Assembly: GCA_026014585.1 (NCBI GenBank)
Contig: JAOZIA010000024.1
Coordinates: 372,001 to 436,000 of the forward strand
Direction: 5' to 3'
DNA from: Candidatus Bathyarchaeota archaeon
Lineage (GTDB): Archaea; Thermoproteota; Bathyarchaeia; Bathyarchaeales; Bathycorpusculaceae
Length of the DNA: 64,000 bases
Made by a program: the position numbers and the translations under genes. Shown in pieces: positions 20,542 to 29,077 of the stretch (position 1 is its first letter; each line of letters starts with the position of its first letter). A model generated the notes under the pieces. The model worked only from the letters and a program-made list of their open reading frames with translations, was not told the origin of the DNA and did no database searches.

Positions 20542-21080
20542 TTTTGATTGTGGATTTGAATTGGAAGAAGGATTCGTTGGCACAGTACGAGTTCGTGTTG
20601 CCCATAGTGTCCGCTGCGGTGCCACGTGAAGAATGCAAGATAATTCATTACTCAGAGGTTGCCCAAAAAGAACTGGATCAATGTAGCAGGGTTATCCTGT
20701 CAGGCAACACTCTAAAAGACCAAACAGTTCCAACGCATCCTGAAAAATTCAGGTGGTTGCACGATTTTGATAAGCCCGTTTTGGGTATTTGCGCAGGAAT
20801 GCAGGCAATTTGTCTTGCTTTTGATGTGCCGCTGCTACCGTGCCTACAGATTGGCATGACACCAATCACAACCAACGAAACCAACCCGCTTTTTTCTGGT
20901 AGTTTTAAGGCGTATTGTCTGCATAACTTCACGGTTGCGGATAACGAAAATTTTGTAATTTTAGCCAAATCAGACAGATGTAGCCAAGCCATTAAGCACA
21001 AGCAAAAACCCCTCTATGGCGTCCTGTTTCATCCTGAGGTCAGAAATAGTGAAATCATCGAAAACTTCACCCAAATATAG
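20538..21080 (+). CDS. Class I glutamine amidotransferase-like protein
   Basis: A 180-residue GATase domain protein related to the glutaminase part of GMP synthase. The triad is visible: Cys85 in GICAGMQ, His165 and Glu167 in LFHPEVRN. Such domains release ammonia from glutamine for a synthetase partner. A GMP synthase catalytic subunit is not nearby; the four-base overlap with dph6, an ammonia-using ligase, makes Dph6 a reasonable candidate partner, although known Dph6 enzymes use free ammonium. It converges with rad50. Confidence 0.75.
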   Translation: MILIVDLNWKKDSLAQYEFVLPIVSAAVPREECKIIHYSEVAQKELDQCSRVILSGNTLKDQTVPTHPEKFRWLHDFDKPVLGICAGMQAICLAFDVPLLPCLQIGMTPITTNETNPLFSGSFKAYCLHNFTVADNENFVILAKSDRCSQAIKHKQKPLYGVLFHPEVRNSEIIENFTQI

Positions 21081-21086
21081 ACGCTG

Positions 21087-23171
21087 TTAGCGTTGTATTG
21101 AGATTTTGCTCACGCCATCCTCTTTCTCAAGGTTAATTGCGTGTTCGGCTTTGCTTGCAAAGGCTTCACTGTGAGTGACCGCTATGATTTGTTCGATTGC
21201 TTTGAATTTGCTGATGGCTTCCGCGAGGTGCTCGATGCTGCCGTCTTCACTACCCAAGTTCTCGGTTGGCTCATCAAGCAGCAGCATGCCCAAGCCGTGT
21301 CCCGTGCGTGACTGCATAATCAACTGCCCCAAGCCCAAACGATACGCAAAAGCCAAAAGTGTGCGTTCTCCGCCTGAGAGATTGCTGACTTCGCGGTTAG
21401 TTCCTGATTCGCTTTTGACGTATGGCGTGTAAGTTTCATCAATTGTGATGTTAAGCAACGCGGTTTCGCCTCCGACAAGGCTGTCAAGAACCTGCTGGAC
21501 AAAATTGCGTAGGACCTTGATGAATTCGCTTCGAAGTTTTGGTTGAATGCTTCGGTAGGAGTCACGGATGGCAGACAGGATTTCGATTGTTCTTCGAATC
21601 TTCTCAACGCGTTCCAGCTTTTCTTGCGCCACATTGATGCGTTCACGGATATCATCTAAGCGGGCAAACAGGTCCTTTTTACGGTTCTCCTTAGTTCGAA
21701 GCTCTGATTGGGTCGCGTAAAACTGCTTAAACGCGTTTTCCCGCTGCTCTTTTGCTGCGGAAAGCTCTGATAAATCAAAACGGACAATCTCCGCCACGGC
21801 CTGCTCATGCTGCAGTTGCGTTTCAAGCTGCAACCGTTGCTGCTCCTCTAAGTCACCCACAAGTTTTTTGAGACTGACTTCTTCTTCGCTTAATCGAACC
21901 TTCAAATCCGACGCTCTTGTACTGGCGGTTTGCAGGTTACCAATTGCTTCAGCCACGAGCAACTTGTTTTTCTGCAAACCCGCAATATCTATTTTCAGCT
22001 GGGCAAGTAGTTTGGTGCGTTCAGAATTTTCGTATTCAATCCGATTGAGTAAATCGGTCTTGTATTCTCCGTCTAACGGCTGAATGCACAGGGGGCACTT
22101 GGACTCTTTGGCTAATTCTATTGTGCGTTTTTGGTCTTGTTGCATGCTGCGCTGGGTTGCCTCATGCTCTGCTTTGAGATTGCCGATTTTTTCATCAAAC
22201 TCACTCAAGCACTCACCCAAATTTTCCAGTTGAACCGCAGATAATCCTGCCTGTTCTAGCTTGACTATGCATTGTTTGGTTTGGTTCTCAAATGAGGTTT
22301 GGCGGGATTGCAGGTTGTCAATTACGGTTTTTTTGTCTTGGATGTTCTGGGTTGCCCGCGCAAAAGCACTTTTAATGTTAGTTAAGTTAGCGTGTAGACG
22401 GGTTTCTTTGCGTTTGAGCTCCTCCAGCGCCAGCTTTTTCTGCTCCAGCATCCGAAGCTTCACATCAGCAGCATCTAAGCTTTTTTTTGCAAGAGCCAGT
22501 TTTTGAGCTGCGCCTTCCAATTCGATTTCAAGGTAGGCGTATTCTTCACTGGCTTTGCTGTATTCGCCACTGATTTTTTCTAAACTGTTAACGTCAGGGT
22601 CTTTTTCCAACACCCGCTTCTCAGTTTCGTAATCTCGCTGATACTGGGCAATGTTGCTCCATGCAGCTTCATAATCGGAGAGCCCAAACAATTCATCTAG
22701 GCGTCTTTGCCTGTCCCGTGGCGGCGCGTCGAGGAGTTCTTTGAGGTGTTCTTGGCGGAACCAGACGATTTCGCGGTATAAGTCCTTGTTTAAGCCTGTT
22801 ATCATTTTAATTTGCTCGGCGATGGCTTCGTTTTTTTGGCTGGCTATGAGTTTGTCTTCTTCGAATAGTTTGAGGTCGTCAAAGTCTTGGCTGATTCCTT
22901 TGCCACGACGCTTGAGTCCACGGATGATTTTGTAAGTGTTGCCATTCTGCGAAAAAACAACAGTTACCTTACAAGATTCCGCGCCTTCCCGAAGCAAATA
23001 CTCAAAACTTCGACCAACCGCATCACCAAACAAGGCAAAATCAACCGCGTAGAGCACACTGGATTTTCCACAGCCTAAGCCACCGACAAGGCAATTGAAG
23101 CCGCTTGTGAAAGGCACAGTGGATTTTGTGTGTGAGCGGATGTTTTCGAGCTGGACAATTTCGATTCTCAT
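21087..23171 (-). CDS. rad50: Rad50-like SMC family ATPase (short form)
   Basis: A 694-residue Rad50-type ATPase of the Mre11-Rad50 double-strand break processing complex. Walker A is GLGCGKSS (31-38), the zinc-hook cysteines are Cys359 and Cys362 (KCPLC) at the tip of two coiled coils (about 165-355 and 365-540), and the C-terminal lobe has NLSGGERTLLAFAYRLGLG and Walker B MLLLDEPTENL. Typical archaeal Rad50s are about 850-900 residues, so the coiled coils are short. It overlaps mre11 by four bases and follows it in the same operon. The herA/nurA genes that often accompany the pair are absent. Confidence 0.9.
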   Translation of the reverse strand: MRIEIVQLENIRSHTKSTVPFTSGFNCLVGGLGCGKSSVLYAVDFALFGDAVGRSFEYLLREGAESCKVTVVFSQNGNTYKIIRGLKRRGKGISQDFDDLKLFEEDKLIASQKNEAIAEQIKMITGLNKDLYREIVWFRQEHLKELLDAPPRDRQRRLDELFGLSDYEAAWSNIAQYQRDYETEKRVLEKDPDVNSLEKISGEYSKASEEYAYLEIELEGAAQKLALAKKSLDAADVKLRMLEQKKLALEELKRKETRLHANLTNIKSAFARATQNIQDKKTVIDNLQSRQTSFENQTKQCIVKLEQAGLSAVQLENLGECLSEFDEKIGNLKAEHEATQRSMQQDQKRTIELAKESKCPLCIQPLDGEYKTDLLNRIEYENSERTKLLAQLKIDIAGLQKNKLLVAEAIGNLQTASTRASDLKVRLSEEEVSLKKLVGDLEEQQRLQLETQLQHEQAVAEIVRFDLSELSAAKEQRENAFKQFYATQSELRTKENRKKDLFARLDDIRERINVAQEKLERVEKIRRTIEILSAIRDSYRSIQPKLRSEFIKVLRNFVQQVLDSLVGGETALLNITIDETYTPYVKSESGTNREVSNLSGGERTLLAFAYRLGLGQLIMQSRTGHGLGMLLLDEPTENLGSEDGSIEHLAEAISKFKAIEQIIAVTHSEAFASKAEHAINLEKEDGVSKISIQR

Positions 23172-24466
23172 TTTACCAGCTCCTCGATTTCTTGACGCAC
23201 TTTTTCTTCTTGACGCTTGTTTAAGGGTTCAATTAAGCCCAAGGCGCCATGAGCGATTTTTTCGGCTTCCTCTTTGCTGTAGCGTTCCTGAAAAATCTGC
23301 AAAAAATACTCAAACGCTTTGGTTTTGAGGTCTTTGAACTCGCCCTCAAAAATGCTCCGAACCACCTCATCAGAAACCACACTTTCTTTTAGCTGAACAA
23401 CTGGGTGAACCAGTAGGGCTTTTTCTGCTGCACTACGAATTTTTCCGATGTCCACTTCGGTTCGGCTGGCTTCCGCGGGCAATGTGCCTTTTAAGATTGG
23501 GATTAAGATGGCGTTTTCTTGGTCATAATTTTTGACCATTTGAACGGCGAGTTCGGTGATTTTAGAGGAGGACATGCCTGTGAAGTCTTGGTCATCAATA
23601 ACAATGAAACTTCGGGGAGACTCCAGCATCATAAATTCAGGTTTAATCTCACCCTTAGCGTTAACCTGCACATGATAGAAGCCCTTTTGCAGTTTGCCCT
23701 CGCGGTAATCCGCGGTTTCGGTGCAGCCACTGTAGGCTAAATATCCCGATTTGAAAGCACCCAAAAAATGCTCATGCACGTGCCCCGCTGCGTAATAAGC
23801 AAACCCGTCAGGCAACTGTTCAGGTGAAAGTTCCGCTTCAATATAGGGCGGCTTTACGCCTTGCAGGTCTACGGCGCCGTGGAATACGAAGATGTTGCAG
23901 AGGTCGGGGTCTGGGTTTGGCGGGTTTATGACTGTGAATTTGGGAAGTTCTTGAGCAGTTTTGTATTTGCTGCGATAGTTTGGGATGCCATAGACGTAGC
24001 AGCAGTCTGGTTTGGTCCAGCATGCGCCGCTGTGGCGGGGTAGGTGATGGATTAAACCTGCACTGTCCAGCGGGTGGAGAATTGTGCCTGTTATGCTGTT
24101 TGGGGCGCAGTCATGTGAGCCATCTACGGTTAGTACGGGGATGTTTGCGTCTTTTAGGCGTTTGAAGCTTTTAATTGTGCTTTCAAGGGTGACGTTTGTG
24201 GGTCTTGCTTGATGGAACAGGTCACCTGCAATTATCATAAAATCGGGTTTATGCTGGATTGTTTTATCCACCAGTTCAGAGAAGGCAGCGTCAAAATCTT
24301 GCCTGCGCACTTCTAACCCGTACTGAGCGTAACCTAAGTGTAAATCGGATGCGTGGATAAAACTAAACGGTTTCAAGCTTACCCCTTCTTTCTTCCCTTG
24401 ATACTTACCTTTCAGAATTGCAGGTTTTAAGGTTTTAGCTGAGGTGTTTACCCGTTTTATTGGCAA
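23168..24466 (-). CDS. mre11: Mre11-like DNA repair nuclease
   Basis: A metallophosphoesterase of the Mre11 family, partner of the downstream Rad50. Metal-binding motifs in order: SDLHLG (Asp41, His43), GDLFHQ (Asp82), GSHD (116-119), FHGAV, and GHVHEHF. The third motif has Ser in place of the usual Asn of GNHD, a metal-ligand position. The C-terminal half after residue 290 is the less conserved Rad50-binding part. The first 30 residues are Lys-rich and unlike the family; a TTG at 24374-24376 with AAGGGGT upstream would remove them and may be the true start. It is divergent from a small membrane protein gene. Confidence 0.88.
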   Translation of the reverse strand: MPIKRVNTSAKTLKPAILKGKYQGKKEGVSLKPFSFIHASDLHLGYAQYGLEVRRQDFDAAFSELVDKTIQHKPDFMIIAGDLFHQARPTNVTLESTIKSFKRLKDANIPVLTVDGSHDCAPNSITGTILHPLDSAGLIHHLPRHSGACWTKPDCCYVYGIPNYRSKYKTAQELPKFTVINPPNPDPDLCNIFVFHGAVDLQGVKPPYIEAELSPEQLPDGFAYYAAGHVHEHFLGAFKSGYLAYSGCTETADYREGKLQKGFYHVQVNAKGEIKPEFMMLESPRSFIVIDDQDFTGMSSSKITELAVQMVKNYDQENAILIPILKGTLPAEASRTEVDIGKIRSAAEKALLVHPVVQLKESVVSDEVVRSIFEGEFKDLKTKAFEYFLQIFQERYSKEEAEKIAHGALGLIEPLNKRQEEKVRQEIEELVK

Positions 24467-24503
24467 GTTATTAGTAATGTATGCAACATACGGGGTATGG
24501 GTG

Positions 24504-25019
24504 ATGTGTTTGCCGTTTACGCCGCTTCATTTGGGTCCAGCATTAGCCGTGGGGCTTCCTCTTCGAAGGCACCTGCATGTGCCAACATTCATCTTGGCCA
24601 ATGTTGTTTTGGATGTTGAACCGTTAGGGGTCATGATTTTTGGGCTGCACTATCCCTTACATGGATACGTTCACACGTTTCTTTCTGCAGTGGCTGTTGG
24701 TTTGCTTTTGGGCAGCGTTATGTTCCTAATTGAAGCGCCCCTACAACCAGTTTACAGAACAATAAAACTGGAAACCGACAAAACATTAAAACTCAAATCT
24801 TTTCTGATTGCAGGCGTCTTTGGCACTTCACTGCACGTCCTATTTGACGCATTAATCTACCCAGAAATACAGCCATTCTTCCCTTTATCGGCAAATCCGC
24901 TACTGGCGCTTGACGTGTCTATGTATAGTGTTTATTTGTGGTGTGTTTTGTTGGGCGTATTTGGGCTAATTTATTATGGTATATTATTTGTTCGCTCACC
25001 AGTTAAGGCAAATCGTTGA
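24504..25019 (+). CDS. Membrane protein, YdjM/DUF457 metal-dependent hydrolase-like
   Basis: About 171 residues with four to five helices. It opens with LPFTPLHLGPALAVGLPL and carries further His/Asp residues in NVVLDVEPL, GYVHTFLSAV and GTSLHVLFDALIYPE. The pattern 'F.P.H...' followed by spaced His and Asp in membrane segments is that of the YdjM/DUF457 membrane-bound hydrolase-like family, whose activity is poorly known. ATG 24504 is chosen because it starts the conserved segment; ATG 24477 or an earlier start would extend into the mre11 promoter. Confidence 0.65.
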   Translation: MCLPFTPLHLGPALAVGLPLRRHLHVPTFILANVVLDVEPLGVMIFGLHYPLHGYVHTFLSAVAVGLLLGSVMFLIEAPLQPVYRTIKLETDKTLKLKSFLIAGVFGTSLHVLFDALIYPEIQPFFPLSANPLLALDVSMYSVYLWCVLLGVFGLIYYGILFVRSPVKANR

Positions 25020-25115
25020 GAGATATAGAGGTTATTTTCAGGTTAAAACGGGGCATTTTGGGGAAAAATTTAAAGCATCAATATGTTCCTTACAAAGGGA
25101 AGGCGCAACTGACTC

Positions 25116-25934
25116 ATGAAATGCCAGAAATGTGGAACTGAAACCTTGATGCCTTTTCAATGTCCCTACTGCGGAGGACAATTCTGCAGTGCGCACAGGC
25201 TTCCAGAAAACCACGAATGCCCCAAAATTGGGCAAGCACAATCGCAAAGACGCGCGTCAGTAGGGGATAATTTTGCGACAAAACACAATTCATACCAGTA
25301 CTCGGTCACATTCGGCGGTCAACCGTTCAAGAAAAAAAGCCACATCCGCTTTAGCCAAAAAGAAGTCCAGCACATCGGAATCGCAGCGGCACTTGTTGTC
25401 GGCATAGGATTTTCTATTGCTTTTTATGGTTTTTCATGGTGGGGCTTGGATGCTATGGCAGTTTTTGCTACTTTACTAACTGTGACCTTTTTGACTCATG
25501 AATTTGCTCATAAAATTTTTGCGCAGAAAGCAGGAATGTGGGCAGAGTTTCGCCTGACAACATGGGGGGCATTGTTAACGTTTGCCTCGGTGTTTTTGCC
25601 TTTCAAAATGATTGCGCCAGGAGCCATGATGATTGGCGGGTCTATGCCTAACCCCAAAGACATGATGAAAATTTCTATAGGTGGAGTGATAACTAACATG
25701 ATCTATTCAGTTGCGTTTCTAGCTTTAGCATTTGTGTTGCCTATGAGTTTTCCATTCTTTGTTATGCTGCTATTTGCTTCGTACATTAACGCTTTCATGG
25801 CAGTCTTTAACATGATTCCATTTGGCGTTTTGGATGGCTTTAAAGTATTTAGTTTAAACAAGAAAGTTTGGGCAGCCACATTTATTCCTGCAGTAATTTT
25901 AACCATTTTCACATACTGGATACTCTTTGGTTAA
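25116..25934 (+). CDS. AN1 zinc finger fused to M50 site-2-type membrane protease
   Basis: A 272-residue fusion. Residues 3-35 carry C3, C6, C16, C19, C24, H27, H33 and C35 with the exact spacing of an AN1 zinc finger. After a linker come five to six membrane helices with the metalloprotease motif HEFAH (His128, Glu129, His132) and a second metal site NMIPFGVLDG near residue 230, the M50/site-2 protease hallmark. The enzyme would cut proteins inside the membrane, and the finger may recruit substrates or ubiquitin-like proteins. ATG 25116 follows AAGGGAAGG. Confidence 0.85.
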   Translation: MKCQKCGTETLMPFQCPYCGGQFCSAHRLPENHECPKIGQAQSQRRASVGDNFATKHNSYQYSVTFGGQPFKKKSHIRFSQKEVQHIGIAAALVVGIGFSIAFYGFSWWGLDAMAVFATLLTVTFLTHEFAHKIFAQKAGMWAEFRLTTWGALLTFASVFLPFKMIAPGAMMIGGSMPNPKDMMKISIGGVITNMIYSVAFLALAFVLPMSFPFFVMLLFASYINAFMAVFNMIPFGVLDGFKVFSLNKKVWAATFIPAVILTIFTYWILFG

Positions 25935-26023
25935 CTGCTGCCAATCAAAAGTATTTCTTTATACTTCTCCCTCTATAGCTTAGGCTACTAAATAAAAAAT
26001 AAACAAAAAAAAGTACTCAAAAA

Positions 26024-26332
26024 TTAGATGAGCTCAATTGTTACGTGAACTTCTTCTGGAACACGTATACGCATAATTCGACGCATAACACGCTCTTCTG
26101 AGTCAATGTCGATTAAGCGTTTGTGAATGCGCATGTCCCAGCGGTCCCATGTGGCTGTTCCTGAACCGGAAGGAGCCTTAAGGACTGGAACGCGTAAACG
26201 TTTGGTTGGCAGTGGAACTGGTCCATTGATTTTTACGCCTGTTTTCTGGGCGATATTTTTCAGTTCTCCACATACATCTTCCAGTTTTGTGTAATCTGTG
26301 CTTGTGAGGCGTATTCTTGCTTTTCTTACCAT
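26024..26332 (-). CDS. rps10: 30S ribosomal protein S10 (uS10)
   Basis: A 102-residue uS10 of archaeal type. [20 protein letters not shown] at the start, the loop [20 protein letters not shown], and RMRIHKRL-like [12 protein letters not shown] are family hallmarks. It binds the head of the small ribosomal subunit. In many archaea rps10 follows the gene for elongation factor 1A, but none is upstream here; the gene has its own promoter region (26333-26631 holds no other gene; TTTTTATT-type element on the minus strand). It is therefore a single-gene unit in this genome. Confidence 0.93.
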   Translation of the reverse strand: MVRKARIRLTSTDYTKLEDVCGELKNIAQKTGVKINGPVPLPTKRLRVPVLKAPSGSGTATWDRWDMRIHKRLIDIDSEERVMRRIMRIRVPEEVHVTIELI

Positions 26333-26631
26333 TTAGTTCAATCCGTTTTTTACGTTTACGATTTTTCGTAAGTGTTACTTTAGACACTTAAGAGGGAAAT
26401 AAAAACCTTACGACGAAGGACGCTATGGTTACAGCGTATATTCAACTATATCACAAACAAACAATTAACCCTGCTGGTTTAACCTCATACAATCACACTT
26501 TAAGCCAAAAACACTTTTTCAAAACCCACAAAAGACAACAAGCAAACCCTGCAGTTTTTTGTGCAGACTTAGGTTGTGGTTGAAAAAGTTTTAAACCCGT
26601 TTGTGGACAAGGTATATCATAAAGTGATTGA
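26333..26631. other. Intergenic region with divergent promoters of rps10 and egsA
   Basis: I see no gene here. The minus strand has a TATA-like TTTTTATTT near 26395-26405 for rps10. The plus strand has AGTTTTAAAC near 26587-26596 before egsA. A small hairpin CTGCA..TGCAG (about 26551-26568) is of unknown meaning. Confidence 0.4.
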
Positions 26632-27693
26632 ATGACTTCAGCTTATCATTACATGCAGCTTCCCCGAGAGGTCATTATTGGAAAAGGAGTTATAAGCAGA
26701 GTTACCGAAGTTGTTGAGCGCCTCAATCTCAAAGGTGGAGCACTTATTGTTTCAGGTTCAAGAAGTTACAAAATTGCGGGAAGTACCGTTTATGATTACC
26801 TTGAAGATGCAGGCTTAACAGTTGACGCTCGCCTTGTGGAGTCAATCACAACCAAGGACATTAAACTAATCGAAAAAGAAATAAAAATCCTAAAACCCCA
26901 AGTTGTCTTCGGCGTCGGCGGCGGAACCATCATCGATGCAGCAAAAGTCAGCGCCTCAAACCAGAACCTACCCTTCGTAAGCGTGCCAACCACGGTATCA
27001 CATGACGGCATCGCCAGCCCACTTGCCTCAATAAAAGGCTCAGATAAACCCTACTCAGTTATGGCTCAAGCACCCCTCTCAATTATTGCAGACACAGACA
27101 TTATATCTCAAGCACCTTGGCGTTCAGTAATTAGCGGTTGCGGAGACACCATCGCCAAATACACGGCAGTAAAAGATTGGAAACTTGCCCATTTAGAGCG
27201 AAAAGAGTACTATGGTGAGTATGCGGCAAGCCTTGCATTGATGAGTACCAAGCTGGTTATTGAAAATGCGCGCTTAATTAAGCCGGGAAACGAGGAGGGC
27301 CTGCGGATTTTGTTAGAAGCACTAATTAGCTGTGGGGTTGCGATGAGCATTGCAGGAAGCAGTCGCCCATGCAGCGGTTCAGAGCATCTATTTAGTCATG
27401 CACTTGACAGGATTAATTCTCATCACGCCATGCACGGCGAGCAAGTGGGTGTAGGTTCGATTTTGTCGGCTTTTCTTTATAGTTCTAATTGGCAAAAAAT
27501 CAGAAGCACCCTTAAACGGTTAGGTGCACCTACAACAGCGACGGAACTGGGCGTTAAAGATGAAGATGTCGTGAAAGCATTGGATATGGCAGCAAAAATT
27601 AGACCTGAACGCTACACTATCCTGCATAAGTTGAACCTGAGTTATGCAGCTTGCGCGTCGGCAGCTAAGGGCGCTGGAATAATTGGCAATTAA
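26632..27693 (+). CDS. egsA: Glycerol-1-phosphate dehydrogenase (NAD(P)+)
   Basis: A 353-residue archaeal enzyme that reduces dihydroxyacetone phosphate to sn-glycerol-1-phosphate, the backbone of archaeal ether lipids, and so a domain marker. The nucleotide-binding stretch is FGVGGGTIIDAAK (about 95-107); VPTTVSHDGIASP, GCGDTIAKYTAVKDW, SEHLFSHALD and HGEQVGVG contain the substrate and zinc ligands of the iron-alcohol-dehydrogenase-like fold. Length and order match G1PDH rather than glycerol dehydrogenase. It converges with a VOC gene, overlapping by four bases. Confidence 0.95.
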   Translation: MTSAYHYMQLPREVIIGKGVISRVTEVVERLNLKGGALIVSGSRSYKIAGSTVYDYLEDAGLTVDARLVESITTKDIKLIEKEIKILKPQVVFGVGGGTIIDAAKVSASNQNLPFVSVPTTVSHDGIASPLASIKGSDKPYSVMAQAPLSIIADTDIISQAPWRSVISGCGDTIAKYTAVKDWKLAHLERKEYYGEYAASLALMSTKLVIENARLIKPGNEEGLRILLEALISCGVAMSIAGSSRPCSGSEHLFSHALDRINSHHAMHGEQVGVGSILSAFLYSSNWQKIRSTLKRLGAPTTATELGVKDEDVVKALDMAAKIRPERYTILHKLNLSYAACASAAKGAGIIGN

Positions 27694-28073
27694 GGTTTTA
27701 GTGGTTCAAGCAGTGCAAACATGTTTCCTTCAGGGTCTTCAACTGTGGCTATCCATCCTACGTTTAAGACTTCTTGTTTTTCCTGCAGCACTTTTCCACC
27801 TGACTTCTTGATTTTTTCCAAGTAATTATTAATTGATTCAACCGCGAAGTAGTTTACTGGCTTGTTTTCTGCCGTCATTTTGTGGTACATTCCGCCGTTA
27901 ACCCCGGGTCTGTTGGGCATGCCATTTTCGTCTGTGGGTACGGTTTGGATTATCCAATACTCTATTGGGCCTTCTGCTTGGATGATTTTCCAGTTGAATA
28001 CTTCTTCGTAGAATTTTTTTAGTTTTTCAATGTTTTGTGCAGGAATTTCAAAGTGGACTATTGTGTGGTCCAT
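27690..28073 (-). CDS. VOC (glyoxalase/bleomycin resistance-like) protein
   Basis: A 127-residue protein with two beta-alpha-beta-beta-beta modules. It begins MDHTIVHFEIPAQNIEKLKK, has FYEEVFNWKI, and ends with TVEDPEGNMFALLEP, the classic VOC termini with a metal-type His near the start and Glu near the end. Members bind metals and act as glyoxalases, dioxygenases or antibiotic-binding proteins; the short single-domain form here is close to uncharacterised 'glyoxalase-like' proteins. It stands alone upstream, with the promoter in the 204-bp gap to the response regulator. Confidence 0.85.
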   Translation of the reverse strand: MDHTIVHFEIPAQNIEKLKKFYEEVFNWKIIQAEGPIEYWIIQTVPTDENGMPNRPGVNGGMYHKMTAENKPVNYFAVESINNYLEKIKKSGGKVLQEKQEVLNVGWIATVEDPEGNMFALLEPLKP

Positions 28074-28277
28074 ACTTTCACCTCCCTAACACTTCAAGTT
28101 CTCATTTGGATAAGAGAAGATTTACTAATAATTAGTGATGTTTGAGGATTTATCCTTTTTTAAATAACAAGCATTGCAAAAAGGGACTGGTTTCTTACTA
28201 TTTACTCTCAATCCACAAGACTATTAATTAGGAGATAAGTTAATTATTTAGCAAGATTCAATATAAAGTGAACAAGA

Positions 28278-28745
28278 ATGGGTGACCAAAAAAGAATATT
28301 AATTGTTGATGACGACGAAACCATACGCGAAACCCTTTCACTGCTTCTGGAAGAAGAAGGCTACATAGTAGACAAAGCTGAGACCGGACAAAGCGCAATT
28401 GCAAAATCCAACAGCAACTTCTACAACCTAGCAATAATCGACTGGCGATTGCCCGATATTGAAGGAACAAAACTTCTTGCAAGCCTAAAGGAAACCGTTC
28501 CGCCCATGGTTAAAATTATGCTCACAGGCTTTCCATCCATGCAAAACGCCATTGACTCAGTAAATGAAGGCGCTGACGCATTTGTCCTCAAACCTGTTGA
28601 AGGCGAAGTCTTACTAAACAAAGTCAAAGAACTACTCAAGCAGCAGGATGAATCACGCAAATTCAGTGAACAAAAAGTAGCTTCATTCATTGAGACAAGA
28701 GGAAAAGAACTGCTTCAATCTAAAAAGTCTGCTCGTTTTAAATGA
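28278..28745 (+). CDS. Response regulator receiver protein
   Basis: A 155-residue single-domain receiver. Acidic Asp11/Asp12 (LIVDDDE), phospho-acceptor Asp55 (LAIIDWRLPD), the Thr of MLTGF and Lys of VLKPVEGE are all present, so it should be phosphorylated by a histidine kinase; none lies in the window. The ~35 residues after the receiver form a polar helix without a DNA-binding domain. Its stop lies 19 bases before the next gene's start, so output is probably delivered through that NitrOD5-like partner. Confidence 0.88.
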   Translation: MGDQKRILIVDDDETIRETLSLLLEEEGYIVDKAETGQSAIAKSNSNFYNLAIIDWRLPDIEGTKLLASLKETVPPMVKIMLTGFPSMQNAIDSVNEGADAFVLKPVEGEVLLNKVKELLKQQDESRKFSEQKVASFIETRGKELLQSKKSARFK

Positions 28746-28764
28746 GCAGAAGAAGGAGTTGCAT

Positions 28765-29067
28765 TTGCCAAAAATAATTAGTGAGCAAGAGATTCTAAAA
28801 ATAATTGACATGGGGTTTAGCGCGCTTGGTGGGAGTGTTAAAGAATCCCTTTGGTTCTATCTTGCACAGAACTATGGGTACACTCGAGCAAACGCGGTTT
28901 CAAACCTTCAAGGCTTACAGGCAGCTCTAAAAAAATTCTTTGGGGCAGAAGGTTACAATTTTTTAAACAACCTTTTCTGCCAGAACCTCTCTGAAGTAAC
29001 TGGAGAAAAAATAGAGGCAACCACTGATTTTATCCAGTATGTTGATGAAATGCTGATTAAAGCATAA
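28765..29067 (+). CDS. NitrOD5-like output domain protein
   Basis: About 100 residues. The pattern IIDMGFSALGGSVKESLWFY followed by ..LQAALKKFFG and FLNNLFCQNLSEVTG resembles the helical NitrOD5 output domain that follows receivers in some Thermoproteota/Thaumarchaeota ('..alG.svkesi...L....F..al..iFG.ga..l...i...L'). I start at TTG 28765, six bases after AAGGAG; the frame is open further upstream inside the response-regulator gene. Co-transcription with the receiver suggests that the two domains are split here where other archaea fuse them. The family call is from memory and needs a profile search. Confidence 0.55.
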   Translation: MPKIISEQEILKIIDMGFSALGGSVKESLWFYLAQNYGYTRANAVSNLQGLQAALKKFFGAEGYNFLNNLFCQNLSEVTGEKIEATTDFIQYVDEMLIKA

Positions 29068-29077
29068 ATTTTATGGG

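Noticed and set aside
26388-26460. Possible small RNA before egsA
   Set aside because: Short complementary words (TTACGACGAAGG, GCTATGG..CAGCG) but no stable fold or known RNA motif that I can support.
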